Assembly: GCF_012843315.1 (NCBI RefSeq)
Contig: NZ_JABAEX010000003.1
Location: 91,865-155,864 of the forward strand
DNA: 64,000 nt
Direction of reading: 5' to 3'
Source of the DNA: Streptococcus sp. WB01_FAA12
Lineage (GTDB): Bacteria > Bacillota > Bacilli > Lactobacillales > Streptococcaceae
In this document: piece after piece, positions 9,303 through 17,148 of the stretch
How the letters are laid out: the number at the start of each line of letters is the position of its first letter
Position numbering within the stretch: the stretch's first letter is position 1
Program-made: the position numbers and the translations under genes
The notes under the pieces: generated by a model
Databases searched by the model: none
What the model was told of the DNA's origin: nothing
Seen by the model: only the letters and a program-made list of their open reading frames with translations

Positions 9303-9622
9303 TAGTTCACCTCTTTCAATCCATCAGCTTTGAAGTAAACATTGTAGTTAACTTCGCATGCTACTAGATTTTCAAATGAAATTAGAGATAGGTAGTCTGG
9401 TAGTTCAGGTGCTTCTGTAAATTTTACTTGAAAAGGTGGAAGTCCTTTTTGACCAAACCAAGCCTTATATGCGATAATTTCACCGGTTGGTTTATTATCT
9501 TCATATTTTTGTTGGGGTTCGAGTTCGTCACTCAATAAGTAGATAGGTTCGGTAAGGTCAACGTATTGTTGAGCGATGTGGTTTGAGTAACCGCCTTTGC
9601 GGTGTTGTGGTTTAATTTTCAT
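9302..9622 (-). CDS. Conserved small IME protein, unknown function
   Basis: 106 aa, soluble, not recognised. Features: a basic start MKIKPQHRKGGYSNH and a mixed beta-rich body (EIIAYKAWFGQKGLPPFQVKFTE). Translationally coupled to the TcpA-like gene by TAATG. The size and position resemble the small DUF961/YdcP-type proteins that precede FtsK-like genes in ICESt3/Tn916 relatives, but I cannot confirm homology. Confidence 0.6.
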   Translation of the reverse strand: MKIKPQHRKGGYSNHIAQQYVDLTEPIYLLSDELEPQQKYEDNKPTGEIIAYKAWFGQKGLPPFQVKFTEAPELPDYLSLISFENLVACEVNYNVYFKADGLKEVN

Positions 9623-9666
9623 ATGGATATACCTTTCTATAAGTAGATTTAAAAGTGAGAAGAGAC

Positions 9667-9694
9667 AAGCTCGGTTTCATGTCATGAGCTGGAC
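9667..9694 (-). repeat. Intergenic repeat copy 1 (IME)
   Basis: On the minus strand ACTGTCCAGCTCATGACA followed by two bases and AAACCGAGC. A near-identical copy lies at 10192-10220, each about 60 bp upstream of a gene start. Probably a promoter or operator block. Confidence 0.55.
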
Positions 9695-9703
9695 AGTCTT
9701 TAT

Positions 9704-10153
9704 TTACTCTTCTAGTTTTTCCCTCAGAAGTTTGAGCGATTTTTCTAGCCTTCTTTTGACTGTTTTATCACTGAGGTGAACTTCTTCAGCTAATTGAGTA
9801 AAATTTTTATCTTCAAAGAAGTAACCAAAGATAATGATTTGTTCGATGTCGTCAAACTCGTCAATTGTCTGATAGACAATCTTGGTATCTTCTTCATAAA
9901 TGAGTGACTCAAGAGGATTGGAGTGTCTGGAATTGTCAGGTAGAAAGTCAAGCATTTCTTTCCTCTTATAGATGAAATTGAGGCTGAGTTTTCCATGATA
10001 CCTGTCTTTCCTCTCTGCGTTATCAAATGGTAATGATAAAAGATGGACAACTCTTTTCCAGTCGCCACGTTCAATCGCTTCCTTGATTTCTTTTTCTCTT
10101 CGGATAGCGACCTTGTCAGGTTTGGGTTGTTTTGAGTTCTGTTTTTTTGTCAT
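9704..10153 (-). CDS. Sigma-70-like HTH regulator (IME)
   Basis: 149 aa. The C-terminal 60 residues, DIEQIIIFGYFFEDKNFTQLAEEVHLSDKTVKRRLEKSLKLLREKL, have the sigma region-4 helix-turn-helix arrangement; the N-terminal part is basic and lacks a clear region 2. This suggests a sigma-like or ArpU-like activator of IME genes rather than a full sigma factor. It is the first gene of the IME operon. Upstream of it and downstream between it and the next gene lie nearly identical 25-30 bp sequences, candidate target sites. Confidence 0.7.
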   Translation of the reverse strand: MTKKQNSKQPKPDKVAIRREKEIKEAIERGDWKRVVHLLSLPFDNAERKDRYHGKLSLNFIYKRKEMLDFLPDNSRHSNPLESLIYEEDTKIVYQTIDEFDDIEQIIIFGYFFEDKNFTQLAEEVHLSDKTVKRRLEKSLKLLREKLEE

Positions 10154-10191
10154 AATTCTTTACCTTTCTTTTGGACAAAATAGTGAATGGA

Positions 10192-10220
10192 CTCTTGCTC
10201 GGTTTAGTGTCATGAGCTGG
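10192..10220 (-). repeat. Intergenic repeat copy 2 (IME)
   Basis: Second copy of the ACTGTCCAGCTCATGACA...AAACCGAGC block, upstream of the sigma-like gene. Further upstream (10237-10262) is a block with AAATCTCCTTATA and CCGAA that recurs at 7440-7475 before the Rep_2 gene, and more weakly at 9636-9650. Confidence 0.5.
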
Positions 10221-10294
10221 ACAGTTGTTCTTATTTATAAGGAGATTTTTTGGGAGTTTTCGGACTAAAAAGTGAAAAAAGTTCAGAAAAAACA

Positions 10295-10322
10295 AAAAAT
10301 CCCCCACAGCACTTGTGGGGGA
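10295..10322 (-). terminator. Minus-strand terminator at the IME/ICE border
   Basis: CCCCCAC / GTGGGGG stem with a run of A on the plus strand beside it, so the T-run follows the stem on the minus strand. It would stop transcription entering the IME from the right. No minus-strand gene remains immediately to the right. Confidence 0.6.
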
Positions 10323-10398
10323 GGGAGGGTAGGATAAAGATTTGTAACGGAAGTAAGTGGTAAGAGTTTTTAGAAAATCAAATAATTCAATATTTTTA

Positions 10399-10430
10399 GG
10401 AGAACAGAGAAATCTGTTCTCTTTTTTGTT
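10399..10430 (+). terminator. Hairpin/attenuator before the first ICE genes
   Basis: GAGAACAGA-GAAA-TCTGTTCTC stem followed by TTTTTT, 30 bp upstream of the first small gene. It may terminate incoming transcription or act as an attenuator. Confidence 0.65.
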
Positions 10431-10459
10431 CGCTTAAAATTCTATTTGAAAGGAGTTCA

Positions 10460-10600
10460 ATGATGATAGGATTAGAGATTGTAATGAATTTAGACACGTT
10501 AGAAATCTTTGACGTTATCGATCATGATGAGAGTGGAAATAGCGAACAAGCGCCTAAAACCATCCAATTAAGTTTGTTTGACTCAATGACGTGCATTTGA
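10460..10600 (+). CDS. 46-aa protein with a beta-clamp-binding motif
   Basis: Small ORF with a good RBS (AAGGAG, 6 nt before the ATG), MMIGLEIVMN... It ends TIQLSLFDSMTCI. QLSLF matches the canonical bacterial sliding-clamp (DnaN) binding pentapeptide, and the same QLSLF ends the Rep protein of this element. Otherwise acidic and without recognisable domain. It precedes the 166-aa gene by 19 bp, likely the same operon. Coding status is supported by RBS, spacing and the motif only. Confidence 0.55.
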   Translation: MMIGLEIVMNLDTLEIFDVIDHDESGNSEQAPKTIQLSLFDSMTCI

Positions 10601-10619
10601 CAGAAGGAGATAAATCAGG

Positions 10620-11120
10620 ATGGACAGAGAAGCGCTATACAATGAATTAATTCAAAGCGAACCATTAGGTTTCATTGATCCATTCTCAGATCTTGGGGAG
10701 TTTGACCCTCTTCAGCTGAAATTTAAACAACCCGTAAAAGACTTAGTGAATCGATATTCAGGACAACCTTACAGCTTGGCCTGGCAACATAAAATTATGG
10801 AAATGCGGAAGTTGTTTATTGCCTATCAGATAGCATTAAATGAAGAAGATAAGCAGATAAACTTTCAGCGAAGAACAAGAAGCGAAGAGTCCAAAGAACA
10901 TGCTACTACTATTGTAACAACATATTTGAAGTTGGGATTTAGTTTTAAAGAAATTGAGAAGCGTGTTTCTTTATCTTACAAACAACTTCGTCGAGGATGG
11001 AGAAGAAGTGATCACATCATGACAAATAGTCCTGAATTTTATAGCAAAAGGGACTTATCCGAAGGTTACTGTTTACCGAGTAAGAAGCTACCTAAAAGTA
11101 TGAGAATAAATGAGAGATAG
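10620..11120 (+). CDS. Putative HTH regulatory protein
   Basis: 166 aa, not assigned to a family. The C-terminal segment HATTIVTTYLKLGFSFKEIEKRVSLSYKQLRRGWRRSDHIM reads as a helix-turn-helix (FSFKEIEKRVSLSYKQLRR). The N-terminus is acidic. It is the first sizeable gene of the left block, which fits a regulator, and it is one candidate for the unknown factor that reads the ICE-specific TGTCCC promoters. That link is speculation. Confidence 0.6.
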   Translation: MDREALYNELIQSEPLGFIDPFSDLGEFDPLQLKFKQPVKDLVNRYSGQPYSLAWQHKIMEMRKLFIAYQIALNEEDKQINFQRRTRSEESKEHATTIVTTYLKLGFSFKEIEKRVSLSYKQLRRGWRRSDHIMTNSPEFYSKRDLSEGYCLPSKKLPKSMRINER

Positions 11121-11123
11121 AAA

Positions 11124-11312
11124 ATGGAAATGGGTATTTGTAGACGATGTTCTTGCAACTGGGTTACACCTTGCATCAATGAAAAGTATGGTCCTTGTTG
11201 GTGGGTAGATAAAAACAGAACGCTGTGTAGTCACTGTTTTTATGGATTTAATGATGAATCTTGTCAGACAAAAGTTTATTACAGACCAGGTTGTTATCAG
11301 AAGAATTATTGA
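11124..11312 (+). CDS. Cysteine-rich small protein
   Basis: 62 aa with nine cysteines arranged as CRRCSCNW...C...GPCWWVD...LCSHC...C...C, a zinc-ribbon-like pattern seen in small phage and plasmid proteins. No signal peptide. The upstream RBS is weak and the gene begins 4 bp after the preceding stop. A truncated, stop-containing second copy of its N-terminus lies at 11610-11696. Function unknown; metal binding is inferred from the Cys pattern. Confidence 0.65.
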   Translation: MEMGICRRCSCNWVTPCINEKYGPCWWVDKNRTLCSHCFYGFNDESCQTKVYYRPGCYQKNY

Positions 11313-11344
11313 ATAAATGAGAATGAACATAGGAGGAAAGAACT

Positions 11345-11605
11345 ATGAAAAATACAGACTGGAAAAAAATTACACAAAGACCCCTTACTAGCGAAGAAAA
11401 AAAGGAATACGGAGATGAAATTGAATTCATGTGGGATGGGAAAATCCCTGAATTAGACGAAGAGGTTCTTGTTTACACAAGTGAAAGTGAAGAAGTGTAT
11501 ACAGATATCTGGGTTGATTTTAACGATGGTATTGGTTTTGAAAATACTTGTAGTAGTGTTATTTATTGGATGAGTTTTCCAAAACCGCCTGAAATCAAGG
11601 AGTAA
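11345..11605 (+). CDS. Small phage/plasmid-type protein (W..I..RPLT family-like)
   Basis: 86 aa, acidic: DWKKITQRPLTSEEKKEY...FMWDGKIPELDEEVLVYTSESEEVYTD...VIYWMSFPKPP. The layout (W near the start, P-DEEVLVY, YWM-FP-PP end) resembles DUF551-like small proteins often found in phages and conjugative elements. Strong RBS AGGAGG. No function can be assigned. Confidence 0.65.
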   Translation: MKNTDWKKITQRPLTSEEKKEYGDEIEFMWDGKIPELDEEVLVYTSESEEVYTDIWVDFNDGIGFENTCSSVIYWMSFPKPPEIKE

Positions 11606-11609
11606 GGAT

Positions 11610-11696
11610 ATGAAATAAAAGCCATCTCAAAAAGGAATTTGTAACGTATGTGCTTGCTACTGGGTAACATCTTGTACCAATAAAAAGGAGGATTGA
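11610..11696 (+). pseudogene. Degenerate copy of the Cys-rich gene
   Basis: In-frame ATG AAA is followed at once by TAA, after which the frame reads KPSQKGICNVCACYWVTSCTNKKED and stops. The motif GIC..C.C.WVT.C matches the start of the 11124 gene. It is a truncated duplicate with a nonsense codon at position 3. Confidence 0.55.
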
Positions 11697-11697
11697 T

Positions 11698-11889
11698 ATG
11701 GATGAAGAAGATATTAAATTGTTTAATGCTGCTTTTTTGTGTCTGGGAATAGTAGGGGTAATAGTTATCGCTTTGATAGCTTTCCAACCTGATGGTTATC
11801 AAAGATTCTTAAAGTTTATAGAAATAACTTCAGAGGGCTTTGAAAAATTTTCTAATATCATGAACGAATTACTTTCGTTCTGGAATTGA
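11698..11889 (+). CDS. Small membrane protein
   Basis: 63 aa with one hydrophobic helix (AAFLCLGIVGVIVIALIAF) and a short amphipathic tail. RBS AAAGGAGG. Unrecognised. Confidence 0.5.
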   Translation: MDEEDIKLFNAAFLCLGIVGVIVIALIAFQPDGYQRFLKFIEITSEGFEKFSNIMNELLSFWN

Positions 11890-11990
11890 TTTATCGAATT
11901 GGCTTGAGAGAGATTGGGAATTTGCAGGTGCTGAGAATAGATTATCTCACGGAAAAAAGAAAAAAGCCCAATTGGGTAGGAGGAACTTAT

Positions 11991-12338
11991 ATGCTTAATA
12001 ACTTTAGAACAGCGAGTGCTTATGCAAGCGCTCGTAGACAACAAAAGACTGCTCAAAGAAAAGTCTTCTGGGATAGTTTTGGGGAAATCACTCCTAGCGA
12101 GTGGGCAAACGCCAAGCTATCTGGAGAGGTTGAAATTGGGGTTTCAAACGATAGCATCAAGGGTAGAGAAAACCTTCCTAGATTGGATTACAAGCTAGGT
12201 TGGTTGCCAAACGGACATCGTTACCGTTTAGGTGCTAAAAAGAAACCAGTATCAAAGATTATGCCTTTCCAACCACGGAAAGACGATGACGATCTTCTGA
12301 GCGCAGAAGAGTTCGAGCGGCTGTTAAGTACACTTTAA
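11991..12338 (+). CDS. Hypothetical protein
   Basis: 115 aa from the ATG at 11991, which has AGGAGG 8 nt upstream; the frame is open further 5' (to 11886) but without an RBS. Basic N-terminus (FRTASAYASARRQQKTAQRKVFWDSFGEITPSEW) and an acidic end (DDDDLLSAEEFERLLSTL). No family recognised. Confidence 0.6.
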   Translation: MLNNFRTASAYASARRQQKTAQRKVFWDSFGEITPSEWANAKLSGEVEIGVSNDSIKGRENLPRLDYKLGWLPNGHRYRLGAKKKPVSKIMPFQPRKDDDDLLSAEEFERLLSTL

Positions 12339-12394
12339 AAAGTATTCTGTTGTTAATTTATTTTAAAAGCCTAGAAATAAGCAAGAAGGAAAAT

Positions 12395-12637
12395 ATGATT
12401 TTGTTATTTATTATATTATTTGTTGTAGGAGTGTGCATTTCATTCAGTGGAGTATTGATCATAGCTAAAAATACAGACATTAGACTTGGATGGAGTGGTG
12501 AGAAAGATTTCTTTTTGTCTCTAAGTCCTTTGGAATGGGGGTTAAGTCTCTTTTTAATTATTGTAGGAGGGGGAATGATTTACCTATCGTGTAAGGAGTT
12601 GTTGCCGTATCTTATAGGTTCATTTGAGTTGAAATAG
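12395..12637 (+). CDS. Small membrane protein
   Basis: 80 aa from the ATG at 12395 (RBS AGAAGGAAA). Two hydrophobic helices (MILLFIILFVVGVCISFSGV and EWGLSLFLIIVGGGMIYL) separated by a short polar loop. Unrecognised. Confidence 0.55.
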   Translation: MILLFIILFVVGVCISFSGVLIIAKNTDIRLGWSGEKDFFLSLSPLEWGLSLFLIIVGGGMIYLSCKELLPYLIGSFELK

Positions 12638-12647
12638 GAGGCATAGT

Positions 12648-13064
12648 ATGACAGTATTGTATTATTATCTTTTTATAAACAAGGGTATCTTGAAATCAAT
12701 AAGAGAGAACATTCTTTATTCTAAGAGTGTATGGAAAGTGCTAGTAAATATCATTTATGGAGCTATCTCGTTTAATGCTATCCCTTTATCTTATTCTTGG
12801 TTTTTAGTATATCTCAACAACTGGATTGCTATGTCGTCAGTTAGTTCGGGAGTTATTGAGAATAAAGTAATGGCGTTCATGCTGCTATGCTTTTTAGTTA
12901 TCTCTTTCATTGATATAGTCGGTTTGCTTCTTATCACAGTACTAGGAACTGTAACTTTAGCTTTTATGATACTGGCAAGATTCTTTGACGAACTATTTGA
13001 CAGAGAACGAAAGAACGAGAATAGAAAAAGACTTAAACATATACATAAATCATTGACTAAGTAG
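12648..13064 (+). CDS. Membrane protein of unknown function
   Basis: 138 aa with about three hydrophobic helices and a basic C-terminus (ERKNENRKRLKHIHK). The RBS-start segment (AAATAGGAGG.ATAGTATGACAGTATT) is nearly identical to that of the next gene, so both proteins begin MTVL. Not recognised. Confidence 0.55.
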   Translation: MTVLYYYLFINKGILKSIRENILYSKSVWKVLVNIIYGAISFNAIPLSYSWFLVYLNNWIAMSSVSSGVIENKVMAFMLLCFLVISFIDIVGLLLITVLGTVTLAFMILARFFDELFDRERKNENRKRLKHIHKSLTK

Positions 13065-13090
13065 ATTGGAGTTTAAATAGGAGGTATAGT

Positions 13091-14209
13091 ATGACAGTAT
13101 TAAATCTACATAAAAAAGAGTGCCTAGAGATTGCTAAAAGGATTTTGGATTGGAATTTTATCGATCCAATTTTAGTCAAAACGAACTCACGCAGCCACAT
13201 GGATACTCTAATGATTATAGACGGAAAAAAACTAGCTGAAAAGCTAGAGTTGGAAATCAAGAGCAGTCTGGAAAGGAGTGACTTATCGAATAGCTATCTT
13301 GTAGAGTTTGATTTTGATAACCCAAATTTACAAAGCGATAGCTTATTCTTTGAGAAAATAATTGAATCAGCAGTTTTTTATCAAGTTCCAGAAAGTATTT
13401 CTGAAGCTAATAAGGATTTACAATGGTTCAAAAAAGTTATCTATGAGAACGGATATTCTAAAGAGGAATTGAGGAAAGAGTTTGGAATTGGTGAAGTCAA
13501 CCCAAAATTGAACATGGAATTTTTAGACTTAACAATCGCATCACCGATTGTAGTGGAAACTGTTTTCCTAAGACAGACAACAGGAACTGAGGTTGGGCGA
13601 TTTCAGCAGTGTATATTACCACATGAAAGAGGTTTTGAACCATCTGTCGAAATTAGAAAACATTATATAACAAAACAGTTTGAGCAAAAACTCCCAGTTC
13701 AAATTCTTTCAACAAAAACAATTACAACAAAAAATATGTTATCTAATGGATACACTTCCAATAACTTTATTGTCAAGGCGATCCTTGAACGTATTTTAAA
13801 GGAAATCGAGAACACTATTGAATATCAGACAATGGCTGGATTGACTGAAGAGCAATACGACTTTGTGAATTGGGCAATGCAGATTGCAAAAACAGTAGAT
13901 GAACGTATCCGTCAGTTTGATAATTTGTGTTATACAAAGGAAGAGCTAAAGGATATGACTGATATATCTAGTAGCATGATAGATAAAGTAGAATATGTTT
14001 ATATGATTGAGTTTGACGGTATCTACAATCGCTTAGTGAAAGCTGAACGCTTGCAGAAAATCCTTGCTGACGGCAGCCTTTTAGGCCAGAAAGAGGAAAT
14101 TGAATTGAAAGAAACAAGCACTGGTCTGGAAGTGAAAGATACAGACATTGAACACTTAGAACAATCGTATAGTGCTTTGACTATCAACGCAGTACCACTC
14201 TATTACTAA
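13091..14209 (+). CDS. Hypothetical protein, 372 aa
   Basis: Soluble, acidic, no recognisable motif and no membrane segment. Strong RBS AGGAGG. It precedes the Rep gene by 93 bp and ends in an acidic, low-complexity tail. A relation to replication is only suggested by position. Confidence 0.6.
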   Translation: MTVLNLHKKECLEIAKRILDWNFIDPILVKTNSRSHMDTLMIIDGKKLAEKLELEIKSSLERSDLSNSYLVEFDFDNPNLQSDSLFFEKIIESAVFYQVPESISEANKDLQWFKKVIYENGYSKEELRKEFGIGEVNPKLNMEFLDLTIASPIVVETVFLRQTTGTEVGRFQQCILPHERGFEPSVEIRKHYITKQFEQKLPVQILSTKTITTKNMLSNGYTSNNFIVKAILERILKEIENTIEYQTMAGLTEEQYDFVNWAMQIAKTVDERIRQFDNLCYTKEELKDMTDISSSMIDKVEYVYMIEFDGIYNRLVKAERLQKILADGSLLGQKEEIELKETSTGLEVKDTDIEHLEQSYSALTINAVPLYY

Positions 14210-14302
14210 AATATTGATGATTAGCGCTTTTGGAAATATATTTTATAAGTGTATTTGACTTCAAACTATAACTAGTGAAGGGATACGAGAGACCTAAAAA
14301 TC

Positions 14303-15805
14303 ATGAAAAAGATTGATTTATTAAAATGCTTATCCATCATCACAAAAGATGGGTTAAGAACACAAAAATTTAAGAATAGCCATCTACAACTTATCTCTTC
14401 AGCTGAAGAAGGAAGACGAGGGTCTGTATTTGCGTATCGTTCAAAAGCAAATATGGTGAAGGCACGTGGTGTTGTTTTAACCTCTGTCGAATCATTGCTG
14501 GAGAACCAGGATCAGTTTACACACTGGACGCCTAACGTATATTGCTATGGAAGCTATAGTGATGCTGGTCGACGGATTACACGTGGCCACTCTGAAGATA
14601 ATCTTAGACAGATTAACACATTCTATATTGACTTCGATATTACCTCTGCAGCTGAAGAAATGACGACAGGAGATATTTTAACTGCTTCCCTGGAGTTAGG
14701 TTTTATGCCGACTTTGATTCTAAAATCTGATAAAGGATTTCAAGCCTATTTTGTCCTCTCAGAATCAGCTTATGTTACAGCTCATTCCCAATTTCGATTG
14801 GTAAAGGTGGCTAAAGCTATCTCTCAAAATTTGAGAAATTACTTTGCTCAAACTTTACCAGTAGATATGACCTGTAACCATTTTGGAATTGCTCGGATTC
14901 CTCGAACTGATAATGTTGAATTTTTTGAAGCTGACTATACCTATTCCTTCCAGGAGTGGTTAGATTGGTCGATGAAGCAATCAGACCTTCCCTTCCCAAG
15001 TAAAAAACCCAATTTGACGGTTATTTCAGGCTCTGAAGGGGTAAAACAGATTGATGAACCCTGGTATCAATTGCTGATGAGAGAGGGGAATATCAAAGGT
15101 GGAAAAGCCTTGATGGGAAGAAACAACGTTCTTTTCACGCTTGCTTTAGCCAATTTCTCTTCAGGAATCGATCAGGAAGAGTGTGAGGAGGTTCTTTCTA
15201 GTTTCAATGCAAATCTAGACGAACCACTTTCTTCAGCTGAATATCATAAGATTATCACTAGCGCCTACTCAGGAAAATATGAAGCTGCTAGTCGTGACTA
15301 TGTAATGACTTTATGTAAAGCATGGGTCAATCAGGAACTCAAGGCTTCAGATCTCTTTGTGAAGCAACGTTGGTACAAGTTTAAGAAGAAACGTGCTGAC
15401 AGAAAGAATAGTCATCTTCATGAATGGAAAACAGACGTTATGGCCTATTTAGAAGGCTTCTATCAATCTGAGGGTCCATTTATCCAGACGACAAAAAAAG
15501 AGATACGAGAGAAGTTGAACATTCCTGAGCGTTCATTAGACAAAGTATTGAAGGTTCTCAAAACAGAACAAAAGATCTTCTTCACAGTCAAACATGGCCG
15601 TAGAGGAGGCATCAGATTAGCCTCTATCAAAGCAATCTTGCTTTCCCTTATTCAGGTAAAGAAAGAACGTCAGGAGGCTTATATGGCCAATATTGCTGCT
15701 TTCTTTGAAGAAAGCTTAGAGTTCACTCAGAGAGTGATAGAAAGGGTTAAAGATGGCTTTAAACAAACACAACAACTATCTCTATTTGAACTTGATATTG
15801 GATAA
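14303..15805 (+). CDS. Plasmid-type replication protein with primase-like and PriCT-like regions
   Basis: 500 aa. The N-terminal half resembles plasmid Rep/PrimPol proteins: QINTFYIDFDIT (acidic pair) near residue 110, LILKSDKGFQAYFVLS near 140, and CNHFGIARIPRTDNV near 195. A PriCT-1-like helical region follows (GRNNVLFTLALANFSSGIDQEECEEVLSSFNANL), and then a winged-helix-like C-terminal segment (TKKEIREKLNIPERSLDKVLKVLK). The protein ends TQQLSLFELDIG: QLSLF is a canonical sliding-clamp binding motif. Likely initiates replication of the excised circle. Streptococcal TnGBS elements are known to replicate with borrowed plasmid modules. Confidence 0.75.
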   Translation: MKKIDLLKCLSIITKDGLRTQKFKNSHLQLISSAEEGRRGSVFAYRSKANMVKARGVVLTSVESLLENQDQFTHWTPNVYCYGSYSDAGRRITRGHSEDNLRQINTFYIDFDITSAAEEMTTGDILTASLELGFMPTLILKSDKGFQAYFVLSESAYVTAHSQFRLVKVAKAISQNLRNYFAQTLPVDMTCNHFGIARIPRTDNVEFFEADYTYSFQEWLDWSMKQSDLPFPSKKPNLTVISGSEGVKQIDEPWYQLLMREGNIKGGKALMGRNNVLFTLALANFSSGIDQEECEEVLSSFNANLDEPLSSAEYHKIITSAYSGKYEAASRDYVMTLCKAWVNQELKASDLFVKQRWYKFKKKRADRKNSHLHEWKTDVMAYLEGFYQSEGPFIQTTKKEIREKLNIPERSLDKVLKVLKTEQKIFFTVKHGRRGGIRLASIKAILLSLIQVKKERQEAYMANIAAFFEESLEFTQRVIERVKDGFKQTQQLSLFELDIG

Positions 15806-15893
15806 TTTTAAAAACCCGCAAACTGCCTTTACATTATATCTATGATTATTACCAAGATATAAATGTACATAAAATAACCTATGGAGGAATGAT

Positions 15894-16040
15894 ATGATTT
15901 TGATTTTAGTTGGATTGTTTAGTCTTATATTTGTAGGAGGATTTTTCTTAGTTCTCTCACTTATAGGGATTCGTCAACAAGTTCGTTTTGAAAACGGATA
16001 TGATGCTGAGTTAGAGACAGATCAGCTGGCAATGATTAAC
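15894..16040 (+). CDS. 48-aa membrane peptide
   Basis: ATG with GGAGG 6 nt upstream; MILILVGLFSLIFVGGFFLVLSLIGIRQQ then a polar tail ending AGND. One hydrophobic helix. It may be headed by a degenerate version of the ICE promoter (CTGCCTTTACA at about 15823). Confidence 0.45.
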
Positions 16041-16063
16041 CAAAATAGAAAGTGAGAAGAAGA

Positions 16064-16267
16064 ATGAAGTACGTAATTTTCAGTTTTGAATTAGGTGACT
16101 ATATTTGTAATGGGGAGAATAAAGTTTTAGTTTTTGATACCCTGGGACTAGCTTTTCAGTATCTTCAAAAACATTACCGTAAACCACTTCCTGAACAAAG
16201 AAAAAAGAGATTGATTCACTATCCTGATGTGTATCAAGCTCCGTTTAGACTTCTAAAAGTTTGTTAG
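16064..16267 (+). CDS. Small hypothetical protein
   Basis: 67 aa from the ATG at 16064 (RBS GAGAAGAAG). Aromatic-rich, basic end (KPLPEQRKKRLIHYPDVYQAPFRLLKVC). Not recognised. Confidence 0.5.
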   Translation: MKYVIFSFELGDYICNGENKVLVFDTLGLAFQYLQKHYRKPLPEQRKKRLIHYPDVYQAPFRLLKVC

Positions 16268-16282
16268 GAAGGGGAAAGGTCG

Positions 16283-16705
16283 ATGTCAGAGTTATTCAAA
16301 ATTATTCGAGGCTATTACCTAACAGGGGTTGGCCAGGAACCATTGGCTTATTATTTTAAACTTTCATCGGATAACTTAAAATTTGAGTCTGTTTCTGCAG
16401 GTGATGTCGCTTTAACTTTTTATCAAAACGAGGAGAGTATTTCTAGCATTCCAGCGATTATTAGAGTAGATAGTGTTATCTCGAATGATAAAATGATTTC
16501 AGATTACCTGCAGGAGGAGTTGAGAGATCATTATCCAATGTTACCAATTGTCCGTGTATTGGATTCCGAGGAATTTGATCCTTTGCTGTTTCAAGAAGTG
16601 ATGACAACGTTCACTAACTTGAAATCAGAAATAAAAGAATTGGCCAAGATTGATTATGTTCAAGGTTCCATATTTGATTTTATGGATGAGGAGGAAATAG
16701 GATGA
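16283..16705 (+). CDS. Hypothetical protein
   Basis: 140 aa, acidic, soluble. Its end overlaps the start of the thioredoxin-like gene by 4 bp (ATGAG), so the two are coupled. Not recognised. Confidence 0.55.
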   Translation: MSELFKIIRGYYLTGVGQEPLAYYFKLSSDNLKFESVSAGDVALTFYQNEESISSIPAIIRVDSVISNDKMISDYLQEELRDHYPMLPIVRVLDSEEFDPLLFQEVMTTFTNLKSEIKELAKIDYVQGSIFDFMDEEEIG

Positions 16706-17148
16706 GAGAGATTTTTAGACACGTTAAGTTAGCTCTAGGGGCTATTCTTGTCATTTTAGTTGTGAGTCTCGCAGTTCTAGGAGGGTATAGGGTGTATAAA
16801 GATCATTTTATCTTAGATTACGATCCTCACCTTACTCAGAAGGAATACCAGAATACTGTACTTGATCAAAATGTAAACCTAGTATTTTATAAAAAAGATT
16901 GTCCTTACTGTCAGGTTGGAAAAAGTGTAGTTGTAGATGCAGCCAATAAAGGTTCCTATCCAACATTTTACATTGATACTCAGACAGAAGAAGGTCAAAA
17001 GTTGGTAGAAAAATACCAGGTTGAAAAAGCTGCAACTATCATCAAGATTCGTAAGGGAAAAATAAAGAAATATCTATATGCTTCAAGAGATTCAGAGGAA
17101 AAGATTGTAGCAGATGAGAAGAGTATTCAGGAGGCCATAAATGACTAA
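16702..17148 (+). CDS. Membrane-anchored thioredoxin-like protein
   Basis: 148 aa. One N-terminal membrane helix (LALGAILVILVVSLAVLGGY), then a thioredoxin-fold-like domain with NLVFYKKDCPYCQVGKSVV: CPYC active site near residue 72. The rest fits a short thioredoxin (FYIDTQTEEGQKLVEKYQVEKAATIIKIRKGK). Likely extracytoplasmic thiol-disulfide exchange, perhaps to fold secreted parts of the conjugation machine. Overlaps the genes on both sides, so it is in a tight operon. Confidence 0.75.
   Translation: MREIFRHVKLALGAILVILVVSLAVLGGYRVYKDHFILDYDPHLTQKEYQNTVLDQNVNLVFYKKDCPYCQVGKSVVVDAANKGSYPTFYIDTQTEEGQKLVEKYQVEKAATIIKIRKGKIKKYLYASRDSEEKIVADEKSIQEAIND

Larger units (their letters stand above)
5088..10326 (-). 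mobile_element. IME-like element integrated at rpsI (int-xis-Rep_2-TcpA type)
   Basis: A compact minus-strand module bounded on the left by attL. It contains integrase, excisionase, a Rep_2-family HUH protein, an FtsK/TcpA-like ATPase and a sigma-like regulator, but no T4SS genes of its own. Streptococcal IMEs with RCR-type Rep relaxases plus TcpA-like coupling proteins are a known class. The right limit is uncertain: the putative attR copies lie at 58.8-59.0 kb, on the far side of the ICE, so the ICE probably inserted into this element, or the two accreted. Confidence 0.6.
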
